In this document: positions 30,988 through 42,250 of the stretch, one piece after another
How positions within the stretch are numbered: position 1 is the first letter of the stretch
How the letters are laid out: each line of letters begins with the position of its first letter
NCBI GenBank assembly: GCA_037975125.1
Contig: CM075853.1
Span: 40,075,113 to 40,139,112 of the forward strand
DNA: 64,000 nt
Direction of reading: 5' to 3'
Origin: Latrodectus hesperus
Lineage: Eukaryota; Arthropoda; Arachnida; Araneae; Theridiidae
The notes under the pieces: model-generated
Databases searched by the model: none
Told to the model about the DNA's origin: nothing
Seen by the model: the letters and a program-made list of their open reading frames with translations, nothing else
Made by a program: the position numbers and the translations under genes

Positions 30988-31915
30988 ATGGCTGAAAAAA
31001 CAGAAATAACAAACCTTTCTGCATTTGCAGGTGAAGCCTCTGAAGTAGACCTTGCTGAAAAAGACAAGGGAACCCAGAGGCAATCTAGTGAAGGGGCAGC
31101 AATGAATCCTTCACAGGAGGTAGAAATGACCTCCAAACCATCTTCTTTTGGTGATAGTCAGGAAGCTATCGCTAGCATGACTGACTCTCTGACCAGAATC
31201 AAGCTTAAAAAGAGACTTCCTGATGCCCAGAAAAAAAGCTGATGAACGAACGCAAAATCGATGAGGGGACTTGGGTTGAAAAATTCAAGGCAACCAAAGG
31301 GGAGAAGCGTCCCGCCAACCGGACGGACCAGGGCAAGGCCGGAAAGAGGCTGCCAGGAGAGAAGGACTTGGAGGATTTACCTACAGGGCGGCTCTCACGG
31401 CGGTCAAGATGGCTAGGCTCATAGAGGGCCATCCGGGAAAACGGCTAACAGAGGAATAAGCCTCTGATCTGGAATTCTTGTTAACCGAGAAAATATTAAG
31501 AAATGAGGAGGGTTTTGCCCCAACCTTCCTATTCTGTAAACTTGAGAATGGGGCACTCATTGTCAACTGTGTAGATCTGGGGAGCTCAAAGTGGCTGGAA
31601 CAGACTGTCAGTGACATAAGCCCCTGGCAGGGGCAAAAACTCTTGGTGGGTGAGGCAAAAAAACTTGTCAGAACCACCAAGATAATTGCAAAACTGCCGA
31701 AAATTTGCAGTAAACTGGAACCTAGAGAGGTCCTGAGGAAAATCGAGGCACAGAACGGTGGGGTCACTCCAACGGAGTGGAACGTTCTTAACATTAAGAA
31801 CGACCCAGCTGGGCAGACCATCGTTCTTAGTGTACCCGAACTAGATGCTGCCACACTTGGTGTAAGGGTATATGTTTTATATTGGACTTCACCAAGTGCA
31901 GGAAAAAGTGCTTGA
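30988..31915 (+). pseudogene. Retrotransposon ORF1 (Gag-like, DUF4780-type) pseudogene
   Basis: The start is taken as the ATG at 30988. The first 85 codons (to the stop at 31240-31242) are polar and Ser/Glu-rich. The frame then shifts: a basic Lys/Arg-rich linker is read at about 31242-31400, and the C-terminal half in a third frame from about 31409 to 31915, with a TAA at 31457-31459. The C-terminal half has conserved Trp, Gln-Asn and Pro-Leu-Asp features (KWLEQTVSDISPWQG; IEAQNGGVTPTEWNV) resembling the DUF4780 domain of arthropod LINE ORF1 proteins. ORF1 proteins bind the element RNA. No CCHC zinc knuckle is visible. It ends 16 bases before the ORF2 ATG at 31932. Confidence 0.75.
31160..31201 (+). 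repeat. 42-bp segment duplicated in ORF1 and ORF2 (copy 1)
   Basis: This segment matches 35233-35274 at 41 of 42 bases. It encodes the same peptide, IASMTDSLTRI, in the local reading frame at both sites. Here it lies near the end of the N-terminal half of ORF1. Confidence 0.9.
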
Positions 31916-31931
31916 CGAACCCGCTTTGCTG

Positions 31932-32640
31932 ATGGGGGTGAATATAATTCACGCCAACCTCCACCACAGTAGAAGTGGTGTACCACTAACCTCAGTAAAA
32001 AGTTTCTTGCTGGGGATATACACCTGGCCCTGATTCATGAACCCTCTCTGGTTAGACAGAGAATCAGTGGCCTCAAAGGAACTAAAGGTAAGCTTATCTA
32101 TTGTACCAATAGTAAAGCTAGAACTTGCATACTTTTACATAAAAACATCAAAGTTTTACCCCTCTCTGAATTTATCCTTAGGGATCTAACAGCTGTGAAA
32201 GTCAGACTCAACATAAGTAGGGACAGAGAAATTGTTTTTGGCTCTGTGCACCTGCCCTATGAAGAGAAGGCTCCACCTGACCATTCTCTGCACAAGCTCA
32301 TGAACTTTTGCAGAGACAACAATTTACAGGTAGTCCCAGGACTAGACTGTAATGCTTTAAATGTGGTCTGGGGAAGCACGGACACAAATGAAAGAGGTGA
32401 ATGTCTTTTAGAATTCATTCTAATTTACGGGTTAGATATTCTAAATGAGAGCAACGAACCAACTTTCATTACTTCTAATCGATCTGAAGTAATTGACATT
32501 ACTATAGCGACAACGCTAATTAGTAAAAATATCAAAAATTGGAAAGTAGATGGCAGACCTTCTGGCTCAGACCATCAAAACATCCATTTTGAAATTCACT
32601 CTAATGTGTGTCTGGATCGCATGTTTAGAGACCCAGTTAG
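31932..32640 (+). other. ORF2 AP-like endonuclease domain
   Basis: Recognisable metal-site motifs occur in order: HANLHHSR just after the start, IHEP near 32033-32044, SVHLPYE near 32237-32257, a GLDCNA segment (normally GDFNA; Asp and Asn kept) near 32339-32356 with WGS following, and SDH near 32567-32577. This is the L1-type endonuclease that makes the first target-strand nick. One frame change near 31980 splits the N-terminus from the rest. Confidence 0.85.
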
Positions 32641-32867
32641 GACGGACTGGAAGAAATTTCAGGAGGATTTGACTGAGTTGGTTGAGCTCGGGAACAGACC
32701 TATTAGAGACAACTACGATCTAGAAGTTACAGCAGGTCTTCTGCGCAGTAGTATTCTAGATTCTTATCATAACAATTGCCCTATTCGCACTAGGAGAGCT
32801 AAACTCCAATGTCCTTGGTGGAATGACTCTCTAGCAGCCAAAAGGGCAAATGTTAGGAAACTTTTAA

Positions 32868-34574
32868 TAAAGCCAAGAAAAATGGTAAATGGGAGAACTA
32901 TAAAACGGCCCTCACTAATTATAACAAACTTGTTAGGAAAAGCAAAATTAACTGCTGGAGGAAGTTCTGTGAAGAGATAAATTTTATCTCTGAAGGAGCT
33001 AGATTCCAAAAACTCCTCAAAATGGATGAACCTATTTTGGTTGGCACCTTAAAGGACGAGGAAGGTAATTTTGCTGTTTTCGGGAAAGAGGTTATGGAAA
33101 TTATGACAAAAACACACTTTCCAGGAGCTAGAGATATTTATAGCAATGAAGGGGAGCACTGCATTGGCTCTTTGCAAATAGTCAATAGTGATCAATGGAC
33201 CATCGCTAAAAATATCGTTAACTACAACAATGTTAAATGGGCAATCTCTGCCTTTAAACCTCTAAAAAGCCTAGGGCCTGATGGAATTATGCCCATCATG
33301 ATCCAGAGGGCAGAGGAGGTTATCATACCAGTGCTAACTAGAATTAACAGAGATAGCTTAGCACTGGGTTACATACCAAAGATATGGCAGAAGACTAGGA
33401 TTGTTTTCATTCCTAAACCTGGCAAGGACACCTACGACCAGGCCAAGTCTTACAGACCTATCAGTCTTTCTTCATTCTTAAAATTATGGAGAAAATCATT
33501 GTTCGGCATATTAGAGATTACTTGGGTAGTAACAGTCTCTTGCATGCTCTTCAATTTGCCTATCAACCCGGCAAATCTACTGAAACTGCTTTACATCAGC
33601 TAGTTTCTAAGATTGAAACCACTCTGGATAAAAAAATTGCCTTGGCAACCCTCCTTGACTTCCAAGGTGCCTTTGATAACACTTCCCATCTATCCATCTT
33701 CAATGCACTTAGAGGGGCAGGGATTAATCAGACCCTGTGTACTTGGATTGAGGCCTTAATTTCGTATAGATGTATACAAATGAACATCTTGGGTGAATAA
33801 TTTGAAAAAAAGACTACTAGAGGTTGTCTTCAAGGAGGGTGTTCTTCATTACTTTGGAACCTAGTTGTAAATAGCCTTAAGAAATCTAAATGATAAGGGC
33901 TACTATACGCAAGGATATGCTGATGACATTGCAATCCTAATCCTTGGTAAAGATTCCGACATGACTTGTCATTTCATGCAGGATGCTCTAAATTAAGTAG
34001 GTCTATGGGGCATGGACCTGATGGTTAATCCTCAGAAAACCTACCTTGTACCTTTCACACCCAAAAGGAAATGGAAGGGTTTTTCATACCAAGACTTTTT
34101 GATGTTGAAATCAATGTGGCTTCAGAGGTGAAGTATCTGGGCATTTATTTAGACCAAAAACTCACCTGGAATAAGCACTTTGATGATAAAATTAACCCAG
34201 CAAAGAAAAGCATTATGATTTGCAGGCGAATGTTTAGTTAAAACTGGGGTCTACATCCAAACCATCAGTTTTGGATGTACACAGCTATTGTCATGCCCAT
34301 TATTACATATGCTTGTGTGATCTGGTAGCGTAAGGTGGAACAGAAGTCTGTGTCTGACAGACTAGGAGGTCTACAAAGACTGGCCTGTCTCTGCATCACA
34401 GGAGCAATGTTCACCGCGCCAACTAGAGCATTGGAAGTTATGTTGGATCTGACTCCCTTAGACATCTTCATCTGCAGCATTGCCAGAATGACTGCATACA
34501 GAATGAAGCTACAAAACCAATGGTACGACCAACCTGTTGCCAAAGGGCACAGGGGTATTAGCAGGAAAATTTAA
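32868..34574 (+). other. ORF2 reverse transcriptase domain
   Basis: Motifs in order: LKSLGPDGI near 33268-33290, IPKPGKD and SYRPISLSS near 33412-33471, motif A LLDFQGAFDN at 33651-33680 (catalytic Asp codon 33657-33659), motif B TRGCLQGG near 33817-33841, and the catalytic YADD at 33916-33927. The thumb region includes EVKYLGIYLD near 34128-34157. At least three frames are needed to read it, so it is inactive. The catalytic aspartates themselves are preserved. Confidence 0.9.
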
Positions 34575-34589
34575 GATCCTACTTTCCTA

Positions 34590-35110
34590 ATGCCCTCGGA
34601 CATCATGGAAAAGTCATACATGTTTGAAAGGACATTTGAAATAGTTTTTCCAACTAGAGACGAATGGGATAACAACATGTTCGAAACTAAAACAGGAGAT
34701 CTAATCTGGTACACAGATGGATCACTGAAAAACAGCCTCTCAGGACTGGGAGTATGTGGCGTGTCACCAAGAAACAGCCTATCTGTAAGCCTTGGGCGAT
34801 ACGTTACGGTCTTCCAGGCAGAAGTTTTGGCCATTATCCACTGTCTGCGATTAAATATAAGGAAGGGCTACCATGGTAAGCGGATTCTCATTTTTAGTGA
34901 CAGTCAAAGAGCTCAGTTTAAATGCGCTCAGTTTTTTCGAAATCATATCTAAAATGATTTTGGAATGTTGAAAACTTTATACAGAACTGGCAACTAGAAA
35001 CAAGATGATCCTTGTATTGGTGGCAGGGCATAAAAGTATCGAAGGTAATGAAAGGGCTGATGAACTTGCTAAACAAGGATCGTCTTTTGCTCCCATTGGT
35101 GCAGAACCTT
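34590..35110 (+). other. ORF2 RNase H domain
   Basis: The acidic catalytic residues of RNase HI are visible: Asp in WYTDGS (34716-34718), Glu in FQAEVLAI (34821-34823), Asp in FSDSQRA (34899-34901) and the late NERADELAKQ Asp (35059-35061), the last in a different frame. The domain would degrade the RNA of the RNA-DNA hybrid. Its presence is what places the element in the I/R1/LOA-like group. Confidence 0.85.
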
Positions 35111-35232
35111 TTGTGGGATCAATTTGAAGACCGCAAAAACCAATGTTCTTAGATGGGAAAAACGGAAGATGTATGAAGCTTGGCTCAATACTCCTGGTCA
35201 AACCCCCGCTAAAAGTAAGATCAGTGAATGTT

Positions 35233-35274
35233 AGGAAGATATCGCTAGCATGACTGACTCTCTGACCAGAATCA
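35233..35274 (+). repeat. 42-bp segment duplicated in ORF1 and ORF2 (copy 2)
   Basis: Second copy of the 31160-31201 segment, located between the RNase H domain and the Cys/His C-terminus of ORF2. The flanking bases are unrelated to those of copy 1, so the similarity ends sharply on both sides. Confidence 0.9.
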
Positions 35275-35702
35275 TCTGTGGATCATCAGCGAGGATTGCC
35301 TCTGAAATTCTAAGATGCTCTAGATATAAGATGCGTTTAATCCTAGGCTTCATAACTGGGCACTACTATTTCAGAAAACACCTCCATAAAATGGGACTGT
35401 TTCAGCAAGACCTTATCTGCAGGAAATATCATACGCAAGAGGAAACGGCCAAGCATTTCATTTACGAATGCTAGGCTCTTGCCTTCCCCTAGATTAACTT
35501 CTTTAGGCATCATCCATACTAAAGAGTTACACCTAGAATCCATTTAAAGATTATCGGGCTTTATTATTAATAAAGTGTGTGACCCGAGCAACTGGAACTA
35601 GGAAACATTGGGTTTGGAGTTAATAGTACAAAATGTTGATAAAAGCAGAGGTGACCAATGACATACAAACCCAACTCGAAGAAGAAGAATAAATTAAGTA
35701 AA

Positions 35703-36595
35703 AAAAAATTGTATATCACATTTTTTTGATGTTCCATGAAAAAGTAAGTGTCAAAGGTTTAGTATTTGAAATAATAAGACTTTCTAATTTATCCAATAAA
35801 AAATTATCCAATCCATCAAAATCACATGGATTAAAAATAAAAATGAAAATAAAAGAAAGTGATCATGCGATTCTGATTACTTGATTTTAATAGCATTTAA
35901 TGAGTAATTTTACTTTCCTTCCTCCAAAAATTGTAGAAATAAGCTTGAAAAACTGCATTATTAAGTTCTAAACTTAATAATGTTTTCTTAATTTAAAAAC
36001 TTAATAACACTTAATAATTCTAAACTTAATAATCTAAACTAAAAACACGTAAAACATTTCAAATAGACAAATATATTATATTGATTGATAGTGTACAATA
36101 TTTCTGTGAATTTTGAGAATGTTTTTAGTAACAAGGCAAAAATATTTATTTTACTATAAATTGATGCTGCCTACTTGATATTTTTGAAATAATTTTATTA
36201 TTCTTTTTAGAACTGTATTTAATGTAATATAATTGTACAAAGGAATGTAATGATCTCAATAAATAAGTGAGAAGCTTTCATGAGTTTAAGAAAATGTTTA
36301 ATTCACTCAACTAGATTTGGCAATCTCTTCTTAATCTATACAAACATTTATTGAAAATAATCAAGAGAATGTTTTATTAAATTGTGTTAGTTACTTTTAT
36401 AAAGTATTTTTACAAAATGTATTTATTTGTTTAAGAAATATAATGCACGAAAGATATAGTAGAATGAAATATATGATTTGAATATAATTTATTTTAAATG
36501 CATTATACATATGGTATGAAACATGTATAACATAAGAAAAAGTATTACCAGTATTAATCGAAATAGATTTTGTCATTAGAAAGTTCATGATTATT
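35703..36595. other. AT-rich non-genic DNA
   Basis: Nothing recognisable apart from short local direct repeats (ttctaaacttaataat twice at about 35964-36035). The minus-strand ORF 36397-36588 has AT-driven composition. Confidence 0.5.
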
Positions 36596-36608
36596 CTTTA
36601 TTTTGTAG

Positions 36609-36788
36609 ATGGTTTGGTTTGTTTGTCGCTCAACGGTCATTTTTTGCACACGAGGGCTAATTAGACCGGGACTTACGGTTAAAAGTGGATTCCGAACCAC
36701 TACAAACATCCATGCCCAAGGTGGGATTCGAACCCACGAACTGTTGAACCGAAGGCAAGAGCGCTAACCATTCGGCTGCCAGCTCGGC
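36609..36788 (-). mobile_element. tRNA-derived SINE with 13-bp target-site duplication
   Basis: About 180 bp, read on the minus strand. The head is tRNA-like: an A-box-like ggcagccgaatggttagcgc (around 36759-36782 on the plus strand) and the B box GGTTCGAATCC (36724-36734), with a perfect 5-bp TpsiC stem (GTGGG/CCCAC) around the loop. A short unrelated body follows and ends in a (caaac)-like tail near 36609-36630. A perfect 13-bp duplication, ctttattttgtag, flanks it at 36596-36608 and 36789-36801. It is shorter than the 14-kb SINE and has an unrelated body, so it is a different family, though both heads share ggttagcgct. Confidence 0.88.
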
Positions 36789-36801
36789 CTTTATTTTGTA
36801 G

Positions 36802-37444
36802 AATGCTGTTGTTGCCACTAATATATTGCTGAGTAAAGTATTAGAGTAATTATCTTTTCAAATGAAAAAAATGAGCTTGTTGAGATATTCCAATACTGGA
36901 ATAGGAATTAATTTATAATGAAAGCCGCTTTAGGAACGGAATTCGATTTGTTTTGGCTTAAAAAACGACTCGATTGGAAAATTTTAAGTCATTCAAATAC
37001 CGCTCTATCGGGAGTGGTTTTAAAAGACGCGTTTACTCCATCGACGTCAATTTAATCTTGTTTAAAAGTTACACGATTATTTTACCTAAGAGATTTGTAG
37101 GAAATATCTAGCAATCATCTAATCTGTTGCTAACATGATTATTACGTTAATTTATTTCAAGATACTTCTAAGTAATTAACAGTAAAACTACTTAACTGAT
37201 TAAAATATTAAAAACAAAGAAATTTACCCGCTGTTTTACTAAAACTCACTTTAATTGACGAAATGCAGACAATATTAGAATAAAATTAACAATTAAAATA
37301 ATTAGGAATTGATAAAAAGCATTTTAATAAGTATTTTTTAATATTTAATTTAATGAAACTAAGGTTATAATTTATTCTTCTTAAACCCTTAAACCAGCAA
37401 ACCGGCTTTACACTTAAAAAAAATTACACTTAAAAATAATTCAC

Positions 37445-37446
<2 letters not shown>
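36802..37446. other. Non-genic, mild island at 36930-37080
   Basis: No ORF. The sub-segment 36930-37080 is more complex, with several CpGs (gacgcg, atcgacgtc). Confidence 0.4.

Positions 37447-37530
<84 letters not shown>
37447..37530. repeat. (TA)n microsatellite, about 84 bp
   Basis: Pure TA dinucleotides. Confidence 0.98.
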
Positions 37531-37534
<4 letters not shown>

Positions 37535-39840
37535 AATTTTTATATAGAATTAATACCTCAGAATCAGAATTGAGAATTTCTGATGAAATAAATGTTATTT
37601 GAGAGTTTTATTAAGAAATCTTAGTGATAGAGTGAAAAATATTCCAGTATTTCTCATTGAATATTACTAAACAAAAATATTTCAAATTTGCTTATTCAGG
37701 CAACCAGTGCATATTATTTATGCCCATTAAATTAAAATGTAGAAATTTGAAGTATTTCATACGACAAATGTCAATAATCTAAATCAGGGTTTCTTAAATT
37801 TTGGGTTGCATAGTTTTTATTTTACAAAATGTTAGCAATTTGTGAAACATTTTAGCATTTTTTTTATTTCTTTATAAATTATTATTGAAAAATTTTTTTA
37901 AGCATTTCTGAGATTTCAATAAACTTTCTAATTTTTTCTATTTTTATGACATGTTTGTGTATGACAATATTTTCGTCTTTAAACACTTTAAAATAAAAAT
38001 GTTGATAAAGTCTAAGGAATATTGAAGAAATGTTTCGTCTTGTGGTTTCGATTTTTTTTTGCTAAGTTTTGACACTATATTTGAAAGTGAAAAGAGGAAC
38101 AGTCTTTCTATTTATACTTAATCCTCGCATATAAGCTGTTGGAAATAAGAATGTTTTTCCAGTAGTGACCAAGTGGCAACATTTAATAAACAGACAAAAG
38201 TTAGTGTATGTATTTATCAAAGATTGTGAATTAATTTTATTATAGTATTCATTAAATTTGTAACTCTTAAAGTTTTCACAGTGTTAATTTTAAAATTTTC
38301 ACATTGTTTCACGTTTTGAAATGAAAAGTTAAAACTAGTTTTAAATTTGAAATATTGTATTACAATACTAGTGAAGAAAGTGACGGTTTCATTCACGTAT
38401 ATACAAAAATCGCCTGATTATTATCGGTTGCTATAAAATGTTTGTAAATATTATAGGATCATCATGACTAAAATCATAAGAAGCCCTGATCTAAATGAAT
38501 AAATTGGCAATTTATGAAATTTTAGTAATAATTTTACAGTTTCAGTAAATATACTATTCAAACTTTTCAAATATAGTTTTATAAATTATATGTCGTAAAA
38601 AAAGTATAGTTTTATATAATTTATTATATTTTACATCCTAAGAGTTATTCATAAGATAAATTACAAACACTAAGTGATTCGCAGTTTATTATAATACAAT
38701 AGATATAGAATGTAATAGATGAAATTTTTTATAATTATATAATTTGTAAATTGAAAAAAAATTCATATGAAAGAAAGTTTTATCAAAAATCAATTTTTTA
38801 TTACAATTTTTCCATTAAAAATCTTGTACCACTTTTAATTAATTTTTTAAGTCCTATGAACACTATTTTAGGATTAGTTAATACTTTAACGTATTTAAAT
38901 GATATATGAAGTATTTAATGTATTTTTTATACATACTAAGTGATATAAATATATACTAAATATTTCTTAATAGAAATAGAAATTGTGTGTGTGTAGTAAA
39001 TATAAATTTAAGCAAAATTAACTGAGTTTTTTATTATAGATTTCAGAATAAATTCCTAAGATGAAAGTTTAATTTTAACATATTATTTTAATTCTACTTA
39101 CCTAAAAATATGCTATAAATAAGATGTGTATATTTTAAAATTTTATTTCTTAAATAAAATATTGAAATACGCATATAAAAAGTACAGTTATGCTAATCGT
39201 ATTCACTCGTATAAATGCTAATTTGAAAAATTGCACATGTATTTCCATTCTTTATTGTAATGAGAAATAATATGCAGCTATTCAAGAACTCTTATTCACT
39301 GTCTCTGCTTAATATCCCATTATTATTTTTAATTAATGTATCCGTAAGCAATAATGAGTTATGTTTTAAAAACTCACATTTAATTTTAAAATTTAACTTT
39401 TTATTTTTTTTAAAAATTCTTCATTTTTTATTACTGTTTATTACATAGATAGATAAATACATTATAGTTTGAAATAAACTATTTTTAATGCTAATTCGAT
39501 TGTAAGATTACGAAAATAATAATCATTACATGAAATTATTCTGAAATAAAATCACACATAAGTTTTTCAAACATAAAAGATTTATATCTAGTCCATATTA
39601 CTTAAACTGCAATGTTAACCTTTTAAGAAAAGGTTTTTTTATTATAATTATACTCCACAATGCTAATTCAACAATCTATTGAAAAGGAAAATATTGTTAC
39701 CCTTTTAAAAATAAATATTAATAATTTTCTTTATTAAATTTATAAAAGTTATGGACAGACCCTCTTAAAAATAATTGAATGTAAATGCATGTTTAAAAGC
39801 AACTATCAAATAGTTTGAATAGCTTCAAAAGCAAAAAATA
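37531..39840. other. AT-rich non-genic DNA
   Basis: No supported gene. A 21-nt word at 38415-38435 recurs near 60866-60886 at 19 of 21 positions and may mark a shared old repeat. The ORF at 39260-39448 has AT-driven composition. Confidence 0.5.
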
Positions 39841-40200
39841 ACGTCACATTTCTGTACGAATCCACTGCCGATGGCTATTGTTTGTTCCATCGTCAGAAAT
39901 GGCACGCTCTCAGAGAAGAGTTTTTAATTACAAAAAGAGAGAGAGAAAGAGACAACGATGTCTCTTTTCTCTTTTGTAAATGCCACTTATGATAAAGACT
40001 TAATCGTTGGAGGACTTCCGACGTTAATTAAGTCCCTTTACCGGCAGAAAGGGAGGACGCTTATCTGTGGAAGTGGCGCAAATGCGTGGAATAGTGACGT
40101 GGCTGCAGATAGAAATGAAGTCAATTTGAAAGGGTGGTTTGGAATACGAAACTCCAACTACGAAACACAGCGCCGTTTCAAACAAAAGCAATGATACAAT
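39841..40200. other. Higher-complexity island with 78-codon ORF of unknown meaning
   Basis: Balanced composition, with a GA-rich run at 39935-39953 and homeodomain-type cores (ttaatta, gttaattaag). The plus-strand ORF 39958-40194 (78 codons) has fairly normal amino-acid use but no motif I recognise, and an overlapping minus-strand ORF exists. I treat the segment as probable conserved non-coding DNA, with a small unrecognised gene as the alternative. Confidence 0.35.
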
Positions 40201-41930
40201 AAGATACTTGAGAGAGAACAAAATCTAACAGTCTATTGTGCCATCCAATAAGTTTATGCTTTTAAGTGCTAAACTGACTTTTACAATTCATCCCTAAATG
40301 AAAAGTATATGATATTAAATGTAAATACTTTCTGATAAAGTTACTATGTACATAATTTCTAATATAATTCAGTAAAAGTAAATGTAAATAATTCCTTATA
40401 ATAATTAAAATAATGCATAGAATTTATTTGATTGTAGTTACCATATTTAATGATAAAAGTTTTATGAAAATCTTTCACATAATGTAATGTTAATATTTAC
40501 TATCCTATTCTATCAAAGAACTCATTAAGCAAAATGAACTATAGTATTTACTACCTGTAAATAAAGCAAGTTATGGAATGAAAATAATATATATTTGGTT
40601 ACATATACATACAAATATGCATGCATAGAGAAGCTTTTATAATTAAATGAATAAAACAAAATTTAATTAACAAGTATATTGTGTAAATGTTTTCAAAACT
40701 ATCCCCAAATGTATAATTAAAAAATGTCTATCATCATATTTATGTTTATCGTCATTTGCGTTTCTACATGTTAATAAGTTAATATTTGTGAGTCAGAAAT
40801 AATAATGTGACTTGATATTAAAAGCTATTTTAATTATGTTAAACTTGTTGTTAATATTAACACAAATTCTGAATTAATTCTCATAAATACTTCCAATTAT
40901 ATGCGAGTGTCTTAGCCATTTTCCAGATTACGTGAATAATTCCTGATATTTTCAAACCCAATAAAATTTAAAAAAAGAACTTCGACTCTTAATAAAAAAG
41001 AGATGTTTCAATGTGAAGAATCAGAAACTTTTAATGATTTTCTAAAGGAAGTAAATACATAAATTAGTATAAAAAGGACTTAATATTTTTTCATTACTCT
41101 ACACAACAAGTATATTCATATTGCCTATTCTATACATGAATTGCTCAAATGCAAATTGTGCTGATTTGTTCCGTTTTTTTTCATAATTTTATAATTTATT
41201 AATTAATTTATATCATTAAATATTTCAGATTAGAAATATTTTTTTAAATCCCTGACATTGTAAAAAATATTAGAAGGAAAAATTTTAATATTAATTTGAT
41301 ACAAATTGAAGATAACTGGACATGAGAACAAAAAAATTATTAGCTCCCAATTCTAGGAGGTAATCATTGGTAAAAGAATAAAGTAAACAACATTTATGGT
41401 TAAATTCAATGTTACAATCTTTCATAATTAATACCTTAATTAATTAAAACTATCAGAATTTTCAATCAAATTTCCGGCATTACAGATCTTTAAATAAATT
41501 ATAAGAAATAACATTTAAAACAGGATGAACTACTTGCTATCATTAATAATATCTAATATGTATATTAATTACTCCTTTAAATGCTAGTAATTATTAATTT
41601 ATAATTTACTCTCTCTCTCTATTACAACTATCAATTATTAAGTTGTAAATTCTTACTTATGTTAAATGAATCCAAACCTAGTAATTTAACTAACTTAATT
41701 GAGGTAAATTTCACATTACTTGTAAATTTAAAAGCATTTCTTTAAAAAACTTTTTAACCAAAAGTTACGAACCGGTACTAATTTTTACTTACATACATTC
41801 GTTTTTTTGAATAAAAAATGTGCTTCAAGTAAAAGTATTTTATTTATGTATGTATCGAATGGAAATTACAGTATGAGGAAAAACATTTAAAGATGTTTTA
41901 GAATAATGTAATTACCTCATAAACTTTTAC
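40201..41930. other. AT-rich non-genic DNA
   Basis: Nothing recognisable; a short (CT)n run occurs at about 41610-41620. Confidence 0.5.
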
Positions 41931-42250
41931 CCAAAGCCGGCTTAATCCATTTTTCTTCATAATTATACTCATATAATTCGAGTGAATGAAATGAAGAGAT
42001 TGTATCTTAATTTGAGTGCTGGGCTCTTAATTGAGCCCGCAATTAACGTCTCCGAAGAAAAGTCAATGTTCATTTGTCGTATCATCCACTGAATTCAAAC
42101 CAACCCCAGGAACGTTTTTGAAAAGAGAATGGAAAGAAAAAATACGTACGCCGTGATTCAGTTTCATTATTTTTATAGATTGCAGTAATGAAACTCGTCA
42201 TTTATTTTATTTGTTTTAATCTGCTTTGACCATAAATCAACTCCGAATCG
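41931..42250. other. Higher-complexity island with small hairpin and TAATT cores
   Basis: More complex than the flanks, with no ORF. A hairpin gggctc-ttaatt-gagccc lies at about 42025-42042, closely followed by gcaattaacg, so several homeodomain-type cores sit within 30 bases. A regulatory role is inference. Confidence 0.35.

Larger units (their letters stand above)
31932..35580 (+). pseudogene. Retrotransposon ORF2 polyprotein pseudogene
   Basis: A broken gene for the enzyme that nicks the target and copies element RNA. The ATG at 31932 is followed by the endonuclease start (NIIHANLHHSR). The frame changes near 31975-31985, 32866, 33480, 33875, 34070 and again within the RNase H/C-terminal part. 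In-frame stops include 33798-33800, 34326-34328 and 34572-34574. Domain order is endonuclease, reverse transcriptase, RNase H, then a C-terminal Cys/His segment near 35427-35474 in which one expected Cys appears replaced by Tyr (CRKY...H...C). Readable traces of the C-terminus continue to about 35580. It cannot encode an active protein. Confidence 0.88.
30689..35693 (+). mobile_element. Decayed non-LTR retrotransposon (EN-RT-RNase H; R1/I/LOA-like group)
   Basis: A roughly 5-kb LINE with the expected order: GC-rich 5' UTR, ORF1, then ORF2 with an L1-type endonuclease, reverse transcriptase, RNase H and a Cys/His C-terminus. Base composition is far less AT-rich than the flanks. An RNase H domain inside ORF2 places it with the I/R1/LOA assemblage rather than Jockey, CR1 or RTE. 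It is not in 28S rDNA, so it is not a canonical R1 insertion. The 3' end has a (GAA)n stretch near 35679-35689 and then A-rich sequence. A candidate 9-bp target duplication, ttaagtaaa, is at 30680-30688 and 35694-35702; in this AT-rich context it is only suggestive. At least six frame changes and many in-frame stops make it inactive. It appears close to full length. Confidence 0.9.

Noticed and set aside
31381..31986. 201-codon minus-strand ORF inside the retrotransposon
   Set aside because: It is an antisense shadow of ORF1; the plus-strand frames carry the recognisable motifs.
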